A stretch of DNA of 64,000 bases from Hyphomicrobiales bacterium. Lineage in GTDB: Bacteria > Pseudomonadota > Alphaproteobacteria > Rhodospirillales > JACKKN01. The stretch lies in contig JACKKN010000007.1 of the NCBI GenBank assembly GCA_024236415.1, forward strand, positions 170,964 to 234,963, written 5' to 3'. This document shows, piece by piece, positions 9,028 to 17,751 of the stretch. Both the position numbers and the translations under genes were made by a program. Position 1 is the stretch's first letter; each line of letters begins with the position of its first letter. The notes beneath the pieces are model-generated. The model worked only from the letters and a program-made list of their open reading frames with translations. It did no database searches and was not told where the DNA came from.

Positions 9028-10281
9028 CTACACCGGCCGCACCAGCACGTGGCGCTTCTTTCCGGCCGACAGCTTGATGACGCCGTCGGCGTTGACGTCG
9101 GCGGCGGTCACCGGCTGGGTGTCGCTGGCGATGGCCAGGTCGTTGACCCGGCCGCCGCCGCCCTTGATCAGGCGCCGGGCCTCGCCGCCCGAGGCCGCCA
9201 GGCCGGCGCGGCGCAGCAGGTCGAAGGCCGGAATGCCGCCGGCCAGTTCCGCCGCCGGCACCTCGATGGTCGGCAGGTCGGCGGCGATGGCCCCCTCCTC
9301 GAAGGTCTTGCGCGCCGTCTCGGCGGCGGCCAGCGCCGCGGCCTCGCCGTGGCACAGGGTGGTCGCCGCGTGGGCCAGGACCTTCTTGGCGTCGTTGATC
9401 TCGGCCCCCTGGGCGGATTCCAGGCGCGCGATCTCGGCCACGGGCAGCTCGGTGAACAGGCGCAGGAACCGGCCCACGTCGGCGTCCTCGGTGTTGCGCC
9501 AGTACTGCCAGTAGTCGTAGGGGCTGAGCATGTCGGCGTTCAGCCACACGGCGCCGGCGGCGGTCTTGCCCATCTTGGCCCCGGACGCCGTGGTCAGCAG
9601 CGGCGTGGTCAGGCCGAACAGGGCCCGGTTCTCGACCCGGCGGCCCAGCTCGACCCCGTTGACGATGTTGCCCCACTGGTCCGAGCCGCCCATCTGCAGC
9701 ACGCAGTTGCGGCGCCGGGCCAGCTCGACGAAGTCGTAGGCCTGGAGGATCATGTAGTTGAATTCCAGGAAGGTCAGCGGCTGCTCGCGCTCCAGGCGCA
9801 GCTTGACCGAATCGAAGGTCATCATGCGGTTGATGGTGAAGTGCGGGCCGTATTCGCGCAGGAAGTCGATGTACTTGAGGTCCGACAGCCAGTCGTCGTT
9901 GTTGACCATGACGGCGTCGGTGGGGCCGTCGCCGAAGGTCAGGAAGCGCTCGAAGATGCCCTTGATGCCGGCGATGTTGGCGTCGATCTGCGCCGCCGTC
10001 AGCATGCGCCGCGATTCGTCCTTGCCCGACGGGTCGCCGACCTTGGTGGTGCCCCCGCCCATCAGCACGATGGGCTTGTGCCCGGTGCGCTGCAGGGTGC
10101 GCAGCATCATGATCGGCACCAGGCTGCCCGCGTGCAGGCTGCTGGCGGTGGCGTCGAAACCGATGTAGGCGGTGACCACGCCGCCGGCGGCCAGGGCGTC
10201 CAGCCCCTCGGGGTCGGTGCACTGGTGGAGGTAGCCGCGCTCGGCGACGGTGCGCATGAAGTCCGATTTGAAGGTGCTCAT
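9028..10281 (-). CDS. tyrS: Tyrosyl-tRNA synthetase
   Basis: TyrS charges tRNA-Tyr with tyrosine in the cytoplasm. From ATG 10281 ([20 protein letters not shown]) it is 417 residues, the normal length. The class I signature is present in the HAGS variant of HIGH at about residue 50 ([15 protein letters not shown]), the tRNA/tyrosine pocket has [13 protein letters not shown], and the KMSKS loop is GAKMGKT. An S4-like RNA-binding domain closes the protein ([18 protein letters not shown]). Longer in-frame starts exist but add non-conserved sequence. No clear Shine-Dalgarno precedes the start. The gene is divergent from anmK over 91 bases. Confidence 0.97.
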   Translation of the reverse strand: MSTFKSDFMRTVAERGYLHQCTDPEGLDALAAGGVVTAYIGFDATASSLHAGSLVPIMMLRTLQRTGHKPIVLMGGGTTKVGDPSGKDESRRMLTAAQIDANIAGIKGIFERFLTFGDGPTDAVMVNNDDWLSDLKYIDFLREYGPHFTINRMMTFDSVKLRLEREQPLTFLEFNYMILQAYDFVELARRRNCVLQMGGSDQWGNIVNGVELGRRVENRALFGLTTPLLTTASGAKMGKTAAGAVWLNADMLSPYDYWQYWRNTEDADVGRFLRLFTELPVAEIARLESAQGAEINDAKKVLAHAATTLCHGEAAALAAAETARKTFEEGAIAADLPTIEVPAAELAGGIPAFDLLRRAGLAASGGEARRLIKGGGGRVNDLAIASDTQPVTAADVNADGVIKLSAGKKRHVLVRPV

Positions 10282-10372
10282 GGGAGGACTGCCTGAAATC
10301 CGAGGGCCTTGCGGAAAGGGCGGTTCCTTAACACAATGCCCGGCTTCCGGCAACGGCGCGCGGGCGAGCGGC

Positions 10373-11473
10373 ATGGACAGACCTTTCCTGACCGTCATCG
10401 GCATGATGAGCGGCACCTCCCTGGACGGCATCGATGCGGCCCTGATCCGCACCGACGGCCGGCGCGTGTCCGAGGTCGGGCCGTTCCGCACCCGGCCCTA
10501 CGCGCCGGCCTTCCGCGAGCGGCTGCGCGCCCTGCTGGGCCGCGATCCGGCCGGGGTCGCCGGCGCCGGCGCCGTGGTGCGCGAGCTGACCCTGCTGCAC
10601 GCCGAGGCGGCGCGGGCGCTGATGGCCGAGGCCGGCCTGGGGCCGGACCGGGTCGACCTGATCGGCTTCCACGGCCAGACCGTGTTCCACAAGCCGGCCG
10701 ACGGGATCACCATCCAGGTCGGCGACGGCGCCCTGCTGGCGGCCGAGACGGGGGTGGCGGTGGTCGACGACTTCCGCGCCGACGACGTGCGCGCCGGCGG
10801 CGAGGGCGCGCCCTTCGCGCCGCTGTACCACGCCGCCCTGGCGCGGGACCTGGAAAAGCCGCTCGCCGTGCTGAACCTGGGCGGGGTCGGCAACGTGACC
10901 TGGATCGGGCCCGGCAAGGACGGCGGCGACGACGCGATGCTGGCCTTCGACACCGGCCCGGCCAACGCCCTGCTGGACGATTGGGCGGCGCGGACCATCG
11001 GCCGGCCCATGGACGAGGGCGGGCGCCTGGCCCGCGGCGGCCGGGCCGACGCCCTGCTGCTGGCCGGGCTGCTGTGCCACCCCTATTTCCGGCGCCGGCC
11101 GCCCAAGTCGTTGGACCGCGACGAGATGGCCACCGACCAGGTGGCGCGCCTGTCGCCGGCCGACGGCGCCGCCACCCTGGCCGGCTACACCATCGGCGCC
11201 GTGGTCCGCGCCCAGGAGCATTTCCCGGCCCCGGTGCGGCGCTGGCTGGTCACCGGCGGCGGCCGCCACAACGGCTATCTGATGGAAGGGCTGCGCGCCG
11301 AGCTGGACGCCCCCGTGGACCCGGTGGAGGCCGTGGGCTGGCAGGGTGACGCCCTGGAGGCCCAGGCCTTCGCCTTCCTGGCGGCGCGGTCGCTGGCGGG
11401 ACTGCCCCTCAGCCTGCCCGGCACCACCGGCGTGGCGGCGCCGCAGACCGGCGGCGTGCTGCACCCCGCATAG
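10373..11473 (+). CDS. anmK: Anhydro-N-acetylmuramic acid kinase
   Basis: AnmK phosphorylates 1,6-anhydro-N-acetylmuramic acid with ring opening, giving MurNAc-6-phosphate during recycling of cell-wall peptides. The chosen ATG at 10373 gives 366 residues and puts the family motif [16 protein letters not shown] at residues 10-25, as in known AnmKs. Other hallmarks are [35 protein letters not shown], and the C-terminal [12 protein letters not shown]. It is divergent from tyrS, a common alphaproteobacterial pairing, and convergent with the alpha/beta hydrolase gene 17 bases downstream. Confidence 0.95.
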   Translation: MDRPFLTVIGMMSGTSLDGIDAALIRTDGRRVSEVGPFRTRPYAPAFRERLRALLGRDPAGVAGAGAVVRELTLLHAEAARALMAEAGLGPDRVDLIGFHGQTVFHKPADGITIQVGDGALLAAETGVAVVDDFRADDVRAGGEGAPFAPLYHAALARDLEKPLAVLNLGGVGNVTWIGPGKDGGDDAMLAFDTGPANALLDDWAARTIGRPMDEGGRLARGGRADALLLAGLLCHPYFRRRPPKSLDRDEMATDQVARLSPADGAATLAGYTIGAVVRAQEHFPAPVRRWLVTGGGRHNGYLMEGLRAELDAPVDPVEAVGWQGDALEAQAFAFLAARSLAGLPLSLPGTTGVAAPQTGGVLHPA

Positions 11474-11490
11474 GGCGGTCCGGAGGCGGA

Positions 11491-12141
11491 TCAGGCGGCG
11501 GCGGTGGCTGCGGCCTTGTCCAGGTATTCCTCGACGTGGCGGGTCAGGGTGTCCATGTGCTCGCGGAAGAAGTGGTCGCAGTCGGCGATGACCCGGTAGT
11601 CGATGTCGATGTTCTTCTGCGCCGCCAGCTTCTGCGACAGCTTGTCCACCGCCGTCTGCGGCACGATGTCGTCGGCGTCGCCGTGCACGATCATGCCCGA
11701 GGCCGGGCAGGGGGCCAGGAACGAGAAGTCGTGCTGGCCGGCCGGCGGGGCGATGGAGATGAAGCCCACGATCTCGGGCCGGCGCATCATCAGCTGCATG
11801 GAGATCCAGGCGCCAAAGGAATAGCCGGCGATCCAGCAGGCCGAGGCGTTGGGGTTGTAGGTCTGCATCCAGTCCAGCGCCGAGGCGGCGTCGCTGAGCT
11901 CCCCCTGGCCGTTGTCGAACTTGCCCTGGGACCGTCCGACCCCGCGGAAGTTGAAGCGCAGGGTCGAGAAGCCGCGGCGCACGAAGGCCTGATAGATGGC
12001 ATACACGACCGGGTTGTTCATGGTGCCGCCGTGCTGGGGATGGGGATGCAGCACCAGGGCGATGGGGGCGGCGGGCCGCTTGGAATGGTGGTAGCGGCCT
12101 TCGAGACGGCCCTCGGTACCATTGAAAATCACGTCGGGCAT
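11491..12141 (-). CDS. Alpha/beta hydrolase (dienelactone-hydrolase-like)
   Basis: A 217-residue cytoplasmic serine hydrolase starting at ATG 12141 (MPDVIFNGTEGRLEGRY). The nucleophile elbow is GYSFGAW with S108, the acid is probably D157 in HGDADDIVP and the base H190 in ADCDHFF, a complete catalytic triad. The oxyanion segment HPHPQHGGTMNN near residues 32-43 is typical of a widespread proteobacterial subfamily of unknown substrate. It faces away from the cysE-isc operon, and the shared upstream region holds the isc promoter on the other strand. Confidence 0.9.
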   Translation of the reverse strand: MPDVIFNGTEGRLEGRYHHSKRPAAPIALVLHPHPQHGGTMNNPVVYAIYQAFVRRGFSTLRFNFRGVGRSQGKFDNGQGELSDAASALDWMQTYNPNASACWIAGYSFGAWISMQLMMRRPEIVGFISIAPPAGQHDFSFLAPCPASGMIVHGDADDIVPQTAVDKLSQKLAAQKNIDIDYRVIADCDHFFREHMDTLTRHVEEYLDKAAATAAA

Positions 12142-12235
12142 GGCGGCTGTTTTTGTCTCCGGGGCGTGGGGGCGAGGGAATTCATCGGTGGCGTGGGGGG
12201 TGAAAAAGTCCCCGATCACCAAAAGTTTCACCCAT

Positions 12236-12268
12236 ATACTTGACTAAATTGGTCGGGATTAATATATT
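12236..12268 (+). promoter_or_regulatory. Isc operon promoter with overlapping IscR type 1-like operator
   Basis: A sigma-70-type promoter is directly visible: -35 TTGACT at 12240-12245, a 17-base spacer, and -10 TATATT at 12263-12268, each matching consensus at 5 of 6 positions. Laid over it is an imperfect palindrome GACT-AAATT-GGTC at 12242-12254; the 25-base block 12236-12260 matches the published E. coli IscR type 1 consensus at 22 positions by my count. Repressor bound here would cover the -35. Expected transcript start is near 12275, leaving a leader of roughly 130 bases before cysE. Binding by the iscR product encoded in this operon is inference. Confidence 0.78.
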
Positions 12269-12402
12269 CCTGGCACGTACGGCGGAGCGGCCCTGCCGCT
12301 CCCACACTCCCGGCCAACCTTGGGGCCGGACCGCCGTGGCGACCGTCGAGGCGGACGCCCCGTCGGGCCTTCCGAGCTTGGTCATAAAATATAGCAGCGC
12401 CC

Positions 12403-13155
12403 ATGGTATTCAAGAAGATTCAAGACGATATCGATTCGTTCATGGCCCGGGACCCGGCGGCGCGGTCGCGCCTGGAGGTCCTGCTGTGCTATCCGGGCAT
12501 GCACGCGTTGCTGTTTTACCGCCTGGCCCACGGCCTGTGGACGCGGAACTGGCGCCTGTCGGGGCGCGTCGTGTCGCACCTGGGCAAGGTCCTGACCGGC
12601 ATCGAGATCCACCCCGGCGCGCAGATCGGCCGCCGCCTGTTCATCGACCACGGCACCGGTGTGGTGATCGGCGAAACCTCGATCATCGGCGACGACGTGA
12701 CGCTGTACCACGACGTGACCCTGGGCGGCGTGGCGCCGTCCGTGGACTCCCACGCCCAGGTCAACGTCAAGCGCCACCCGACCCTGGAGGACGGGGTGAT
12801 CATCGGCTCCGGCGCCCAGGTCCTGGGGCCCATCACCATCGGCGAGGGCGCCCGCGTGGGCGCCAACGCGGTGGTGCACAAGGACATCCCGGCCGGGGTC
12901 ACCGCCGTCGGCATTCCGGCCCGGGTGGTCATGCCGCGCGACCGCGAGCGGGCGCGCGAGTTCGTCGCCTACGGCGAACCGGTGGAGGGCGTGCCCGACC
13001 CGGTGGTGCGCACCATCGATGCCCTGCGCGGCCAGGTGGCGACCCTGATGGACCGCATCGAGGAGCTGGAGGCGCGCCTGGAGGGCGAGCAGGGCGGCGC
13101 CCCCGAGGGCACCAACAAGAAGACGCCGCGCGTGGTCGAGGGCGGCAAACAATAG
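12403..13155 (+). CDS. cysE: Serine O-acetyltransferase
   Basis: CysE makes O-acetylserine from serine and acetyl-CoA, the first committed step of cysteine synthesis. The 250-residue protein has an N-terminal helical part and a left-handed beta-helix of hexapeptide repeats, with the serine acetyltransferase signature around [13 protein letters not shown] (H83 probable catalytic histidine) and [10 protein letters not shown]. The C-terminal 40 residues are a charged, low-complexity tail. It is the first gene after the IscR-type promoter and lies 55 bases before iscR, so cysteine supply and cluster assembly are probably expressed together. Confidence 0.94.
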   Translation: MVFKKIQDDIDSFMARDPAARSRLEVLLCYPGMHALLFYRLAHGLWTRNWRLSGRVVSHLGKVLTGIEIHPGAQIGRRLFIDHGTGVVIGETSIIGDDVTLYHDVTLGGVAPSVDSHAQVNVKRHPTLEDGVIIGSGAQVLGPITIGEGARVGANAVVHKDIPAGVTAVGIPARVVMPRDRERAREFVAYGEPVEGVPDPVVRTIDALRGQVATLMDRIEELEARLEGEQGGAPEGTNKKTPRVVEGGKQ

Positions 13156-13210
13156 AGGGCGCGGTCCGACGGGGGAGGTCCCGCGGGCGCGACGAGGAGG
13201 AGACGACGAC

Positions 13211-13684
13211 GTGAGACTGAGCACCAAGGGACGCTACGCGGTCATGGCCATTGTCGACCTGGCCTTCCACAGCGACGGCAAGCCGGTCGCCCTGGCCGAC
13301 GTGGCGGCGCGGCAGGAAATCTCGCTCTCGTACCTGGAGCAGCTGTTCGGCAAGCTGCGCAAGGGCGGGCTGGTCAAGAGCGTGCGCGGCCCCGGCGGCG
13401 GCTACCTGCTGTCGCGCCCGGCCGGCGAGACCCGGGTCGCCGACATCATCACCGCCGTGGACGAGCCCATCAAGGCCACCCGCTGCAGCCCCGGCGCCCC
13501 GTCGGGCTGTCACAACGACAAGAGCCGATGTCTGACCCACGACCTGTGGGAGGAACTGGGCAACCAGATCTACCTGTACCTCAGCTCGGTGACCGTGGAC
13601 GACATCTGCAACCGCCGCGTCCTGGGCACCTCGGGCGAGTTCTACCGCCGCGACGCGGTGCGTGCCGCCGTCGCGGCCCAGTAG
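13211..13684 (+). CDS. iscR: Rrf2-family iron-sulfur cluster regulator IscR
   Basis: A 157-residue Rrf2-type regulator with GTG start at 13211 behind GAGGAGG. The N-terminal winged helix (MRLSTKGRYAVMAIVDLA ... LSYLEQLFGKLRKGGLVKSV) is followed by the sensory loop with C92, C100, C107 and H110 (C-X7-C-X6-C-X2-H ending RCLTHDLW). These match the three cysteines and histidine that hold the [2Fe-2S] cluster in E. coli IscR, although spacing is slightly longer. It probably represses its own operon through the palindrome at 12242-12254 when it carries a cluster. Confidence 0.93.
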   Translation: MRLSTKGRYAVMAIVDLAFHSDGKPVALADVAARQEISLSYLEQLFGKLRKGGLVKSVRGPGGGYLLSRPAGETRVADIITAVDEPIKATRCSPGAPSGCHNDKSRCLTHDLWEELGNQIYLYLSSVTVDDICNRRVLGTSGEFYRRDAVRAAVAAQ

Positions 13685-13725
13685 GCCGGCGCGACACGCC
13701 CCCGGCCCCGCGAAAAGAACCCGCC

Positions 13726-14859
13726 ATGACCGATCCCGTGTACCTGGACCATAACGCGACCACGCCGGTGCGGCCCGAGGCCGCCGCCGCCCTGGCCGCC
13801 GCCATGGCCGCGACCGGGAATCCGTCGTCGGTGCACGGGTTCGGCCGCGCCGCGCGCGAGGCGGTGGAGGCGGCCCGCGACGACGTGGCGGCCCTGGTGG
13901 GCGCCCGCGCCGGCGACGTGGTCTTCACCGGCGGCGGCACCGAATCGAATGCCCTGGCCCTGGCCGGGTGCGGGCGGAGGCGGGTCCTGGCCTCGGCCGT
14001 GGAGCATCCCTCGGTCCTGGCCGCCGCCGACGAATTGATCCCCGTGGACGGCGACGGCGTGGTCGACCTGGCGGCCCTGGACCGGCTGCTGGACGGGCGC
14101 GGCGCCGACACGGTGGTGTCGGCGATGCTGGCCAACAACGAGACCGGCGTGCTGCAGCCGGTGGCCCGGGTGGCCGAGGTCGCCCGCCGCCACGGCGCCC
14201 TGGTGCACTGCGACGCGGTGCAGGCGGCGGGCAAGGTGGCCGTGGACATGGCGGCCCTGGGCGCCGACCTGCTGACCCTGTCGGCGCACAAGCTGGGCGG
14301 GCCCATGGGGGCCGGCGCCCTGGTGCTGGCGCCGGGCACGGACCTGGCGCCGCTGTTGCGCGGCGGCGGGCAGGAGCGGGGCCGCCGCGCCGGCACCGAG
14401 AACCTGCCCGGCATCGCCGCCTTCGCCACCGCCGCCCGGGTGGCGCGGCGCGAATTGGAGACCTTCGCCGGCCTGGCGCGCCTGCGCGACCGGCTGGAGC
14501 GGCGCCTGCGGGCGGCCGCGCCGGCGGCACGGGTGTTCGGCGCCGCCGCGCCGCGCCTGCCCAACACCACCTGCGTCGCCATGCCGGGGGTCCCGGGCGC
14601 GACCCAGGTGATGGCGCTGGACCTGGCCGGATACGCGGTCAGCGCCGGCGCCGCCTGTTCGTCGGGCAAGGTGGCGCCCAGCCACGTGCTGGCGGCCATG
14701 GGCGCCGACCCGGCCGACGCCGACGGCGCGATCCGGGTCAGCCTGGGCTGGACCACGAAAGAATCGGACGTGGACGGTTTCGCCGCCACCTGGGCCGCCC
14801 TATATGGGCGGTTGGGGCATGGCGCCGGGGCCGCCCTGAAAACGGCACCCGCCGCCTGA
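13726..14859 (+). CDS. Cysteine desulfurase, NifS/IscS-like (first of two)
   Basis: A PLP enzyme of 377 residues that takes sulfur from cysteine as a persulfide. The PLP lysine is K189 in LSAHKLGG and the catalytic cysteine C311 in [10 protein letters not shown]; the cofactor contacts [11 protein letters not shown] and [10 protein letters not shown] are intact. It differs clearly from the following iscS: it is shorter, richer in Ala/Arg, and its cysteine loop lacks the [10 protein letters not shown] form that delivers sulfur to IscU. Alphaproteobacterial ISC operons of this type often carry such an extra NifS-like gene; its exact role (alternative acceptor, or sulfur for another pathway) is unknown. 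Confidence 0.92.
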   Translation: MTDPVYLDHNATTPVRPEAAAALAAAMAATGNPSSVHGFGRAAREAVEAARDDVAALVGARAGDVVFTGGGTESNALALAGCGRRRVLASAVEHPSVLAAADELIPVDGDGVVDLAALDRLLDGRGADTVVSAMLANNETGVLQPVARVAEVARRHGALVHCDAVQAAGKVAVDMAALGADLLTLSAHKLGGPMGAGALVLAPGTDLAPLLRGGGQERGRRAGTENLPGIAAFATAARVARRELETFAGLARLRDRLERRLRAAAPAARVFGAAAPRLPNTTCVAMPGVPGATQVMALDLAGYAVSAGAACSSGKVAPSHVLAAMGADPADADGAIRVSLGWTTKESDVDGFAATWAALYGRLGHGAGAALKTAPAA

Positions 14860-14887
14860 GCGGGGATTGAAGACAACGAGGAACGAG

Positions 14888-16114
14888 ATGATCAACGCCA
14901 ACCAGAATTCGCCCGTCTACCTGGACTACCAGGCGACCACCCCCACCGACCCGCGGGTGGTCGAGGCCATGATGCCCTATTTCGGCGGCAAGTTCGGCAA
15001 CCCGCATTCGCGCAACCACCACTTCGGCTGGGAGGCCGAGGCGGCGGTGGAGACGGCGCGGGCGCAGATCGCCTCGATCATCGGCGCCAACCCCAAGGAG
15101 GTGATCTACACCTCGGGGGCGACCGAATCCAACAACCTGGCGCTCAAGGGCGTGGCCCGGTTCCACAAGGACCGCAAGAACCACATCATCACCTGCGTGA
15201 CCGAGCACAAGTGCGTGCTGGACACCTGCCGCCACCTGGAGCAGGAGGGCTTCGAGGTCACTTACCTGCCGGTGCAGGAGAACGGCCTGGTGGACCTGGA
15301 CACCCTGCGCGCGGCCATCCGGGAGAACACCCTGATCGTCTCGATCATGGCCGCCAACAACGAGATCGGCGTGATCCAGCCGATCGCCGAGATCGGCGCC
15401 ATCTGCCGCGAGAACAAGGTCTACTTCCACACCGACGCGGCCCAGGCCGTGGGCAAGATCCCGCTGGACGTGGAGGCCATGAACATCGACCTGATGAGCA
15501 TCTCGGGGCACAAGGTCTATGGCCCCATGGGCATCGGCGCGCTGTACGTACGGCGCCGCCCGCGGGTGCGCCTGGTGCCCATGATCAACGGCGGCGGCCA
15601 GGAGCGGGGCATGCGCTCGGGCACCCTGCCGACGCCGCTGTGCGTCGGCCTGGGCGAAGCCTGCGCCATCGCCGAGCGCGAGATGGGCGCCGAGGCCGAG
15701 CGCCTGCGCATGCTGCGCGACCGCATGTACACCCGCATCACCGACCGCCTGGCCGAGGTCTACGTCAACGGCGACATGGACCAGCGCCTGCCCGGCAACC
15801 TGAACCTGTCCTTCGCCTACGTCGAGGGCGAGGGCCTGATGATGGGCATCAAGGAGCTGGCGGTGTCCTCGGGCTCGGCCTGCACCTCGGCCTCGCTGGA
15901 GCCGTCCTACGTGCTGCGCGCCCTGGGGGTCGAGGAGGAGCTGGCGCACACCTCGCTGCGCCTGGGCCTGGGCCGCTTCACCACCGAGGAAGAGGTGGAC
16001 TACGCCGCCGACCGCATCTGCGCCGAGGTCGAACGCCTGCGCGAGATGAGCCCGCTGTGGGAAATGGCCCAGGAGGGCATCGACATCAAATCCATCGAGT
16101 GGGCCGAGCATTGA
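14888..16114 (+). CDS. iscS: Cysteine desulfurase IscS
   Basis: The main sulfur donor for IscU and for tRNA thiolation. The start at ATG 14888 has GAGG upstream and gives 408 residues beginning [20 protein letters not shown], the family N-terminus; an in-frame TTG at 14867 is less likely. PLP lysine is K209 in ISGHKVYG, the cysteine is C332 in the mobile loop [17 protein letters not shown], and [12 protein letters not shown] and [12 protein letters not shown] contact the cofactor. The C-terminus ([18 protein letters not shown]) matches group I IscS. It follows the first desulfurase by 28 bases and is 82 bases before iscU. Confidence 0.96.
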   Translation: MINANQNSPVYLDYQATTPTDPRVVEAMMPYFGGKFGNPHSRNHHFGWEAEAAVETARAQIASIIGANPKEVIYTSGATESNNLALKGVARFHKDRKNHIITCVTEHKCVLDTCRHLEQEGFEVTYLPVQENGLVDLDTLRAAIRENTLIVSIMAANNEIGVIQPIAEIGAICRENKVYFHTDAAQAVGKIPLDVEAMNIDLMSISGHKVYGPMGIGALYVRRRPRVRLVPMINGGGQERGMRSGTLPTPLCVGLGEACAIAEREMGAEAERLRMLRDRMYTRITDRLAEVYVNGDMDQRLPGNLNLSFAYVEGEGLMMGIKELAVSSGSACTSASLEPSYVLRALGVEEELAHTSLRLGLGRFTTEEEVDYAADRICAEVERLREMSPLWEMAQEGIDIKSIEWAEH

Positions 16115-16196
16115 CGGCCGCCGCCACCGAACGTTGACGTTTATCAAGGACACCAGACACGGACCCGGGTACCGGGACTGACGAGGAGATGAAAGC

Positions 16197-16598
16197 ATGG
16201 CCTACAGCGACAAACTGATCGACCACTACGAGAACCCCCGCAACGTCGGCACCCTGGACAAGAGCTCCGAGGATGTCGGCACCGGCCTGGTCGGCGCGCC
16301 GGCCTGCGGCGACGTCATGAAGCTGCAGATCAAGGTCGACGCCCAGGGCATCATCGAGGACGCCAAGTTCAAGACCTTCGGCTGCGGCTCGGCCATCGCG
16401 TCCAGCTCGCTGGTCACCGAATGGGTCAAGGGCAAGTCGGTGGACGAGGCGGCGGCGATCCGCAACACCGAGATCGCCGAGCACCTGGCCCTGCCGCCGG
16501 TCAAGATTCATTGCTCGGTTTTGGCCGAAGATGCTATCAAGGCCGCCGTCGCGGACTACCGCGAGAAGAAGGGCATCAAGAAGGACGCCGCCGAGTAG
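16197..16598 (+). CDS. iscU: Iron-sulfur cluster assembly scaffold IscU
   Basis: The 133-residue scaffold on which [2Fe-2S] clusters are built from IscS sulfur. All three ligand cysteines are in place: C37 (GAPACGDVM, with D39), C63 (FGCGSAIASSS) and C106. The chaperone recognition motif LPPVK at residues 99-103, just before IHCS, marks it as a client of HscA/HscB, which are encoded downstream. A good GAGGAG lies before the ATG. The C-terminal KKGIKKDAAE is a slightly extended charged tail. Confidence 0.97.
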   Translation: MAYSDKLIDHYENPRNVGTLDKSSEDVGTGLVGAPACGDVMKLQIKVDAQGIIEDAKFKTFGCGSAIASSSLVTEWVKGKSVDEAAAIRNTEIAEHLALPPVKIHCSVLAEDAIKAAVADYREKKGIKKDAAE

Positions 16599-16658
16599 GC
16601 GGCGCCCGGTCCTTGACCTGACCCGGCGCCGGAAGTTTGACTGCAGAACGGGAACAAG

Positions 16659-17000
16659 ATGATGAACCGTCCACCTCCCATGACCGTGACCGAGGCCGCC
16701 GCCCAGCGGGTCAAGGCCTTGCTGGCGTCGCGCGGCAAGGAAAGCGTGGGCGTGCGCATCGGCGTGCGCACCAAGGGCTGCTCGGGCCTCTCCTACACCC
16801 TGGAATTCGCCGACGAGCGGAACGAGTTCGACGAGGTGATGGAGACCGAGGGCGTGACCATCCTGATCGATCCCAAGGCGACCATGTTCATCCTGGGCAC
16901 CGAGATGGACTTCGTCGAAAGCAAGCTTGAATCGGGGTTCGTGTTCCGCAATCCCAACGAGAAGGGGCGCTGCGGATGCGGGGAATCCTTCCACGTGTGA
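16659..17000 (+). CDS. iscA: A-type iron-sulfur carrier IscA
   Basis: A 113-residue A-type carrier that accepts clusters or iron and passes them to targets. The three conserved cysteines are C41 (TKGCSGLSY), C105 and C107 (GRCGCGESF), with the exact 63-residue gap of the family. The start is one of two adjacent ATGs at 16659 and 16662. It sits 60 bases after iscU and 106 before hscB, in the canonical isc order. Confidence 0.95.
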   Translation: MMNRPPPMTVTEAAAQRVKALLASRGKESVGVRIGVRTKGCSGLSYTLEFADERNEFDEVMETEGVTILIDPKATMFILGTEMDFVESKLESGFVFRNPNEKGRCGCGESFHV

Positions 17001-17106
17001 TGCCGCGGCCGGCCGACGGTCTGCCCCGGCGCTGACCGCCGGGGCGCGGCAACCGTCCCCGACCGCGGGGGCGGTTCGCCATTTCCGACCACGAAAAGGG
17101 TAAACG

Positions 17107-17751
17107 GTGCAGAAGGAAGCGCAAAAAGCCGACGCCGCCGAACGGCCACGGGTGTCGCCCTGCTGGTCCTGCCAAGGACCGGTGCCGGGCGAGGCGCTGT
17201 TCTGCCACACCTGCCAGGCGGTGCAGCCGCCGGGCGGCGACGACCACTTCTCGCGCCTGGGCCTGGACACCGACTTCGACGTCGACGTGGCGGCCCTGGA
17301 GCGGCGCTATTTCGACCTGCAGCGGCAACTGCACCCCGACCGCTTCGCCACCCGCACGGCGCGCGAGCGCCTGTTGTCGCAACAGCAGGCCACCAGCCTG
17401 AACGAGGCCTTCGAGACCCTCAAGGACCCCCTGCGCCGGGCCGACTACCTGGTCCACCTGAAGGGGGCCGGGGTGCTGCCCGAGGGCTGCGACGCGGTCA
17501 ACGACCCGGTGATCCTGATGGAGGCCATGGAGCTGCGCGAGGCCCTGGCCGAGGCCGAGGCGTCGCACGAGGTGGACGCCATCGCCCGGCGCACCCGCGA
17601 GGACATCGACGAGTGCATCGCCGAGCTGTCCCGCGCCTTCGACGCCGAAGACCTGGAGGGCGCCTGCCGCCTGACCACGCGGCTGAAATACCTGCGCAAG
17701 CTGGGCGACGAGATCCGCGCCCGCCGCGCCAAGCTGGCGAGCAACGACTGA
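17107..17751 (+). CDS. hscB: Co-chaperone HscB with N-terminal zinc finger
   Basis: J-domain co-chaperone that brings IscU to HscA. GTG start at 17107, 214 residues. An N-terminal tetracysteine module (C19-X2-C22, C33-X2-C36) precedes the J-domain, as in alphaproteobacterial and eukaryotic HscB but not in E. coli. The HPD motif is at residues 76-78 (LQRQLHPDRF), followed by LNEAFETLKDPLRRADYLV and the C-terminal helical bundle that grips IscU. Its stop codon shares one base with the hscA start, so the two are translationally coupled. Confidence 0.95.
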   Translation: MQKEAQKADAAERPRVSPCWSCQGPVPGEALFCHTCQAVQPPGGDDHFSRLGLDTDFDVDVAALERRYFDLQRQLHPDRFATRTARERLLSQQQATSLNEAFETLKDPLRRADYLVHLKGAGVLPEGCDAVNDPVILMEAMELREALAEAEASHEVDAIARRTREDIDECIAELSRAFDAEDLEGACRLTTRLKYLRKLGDEIRARRAKLASND

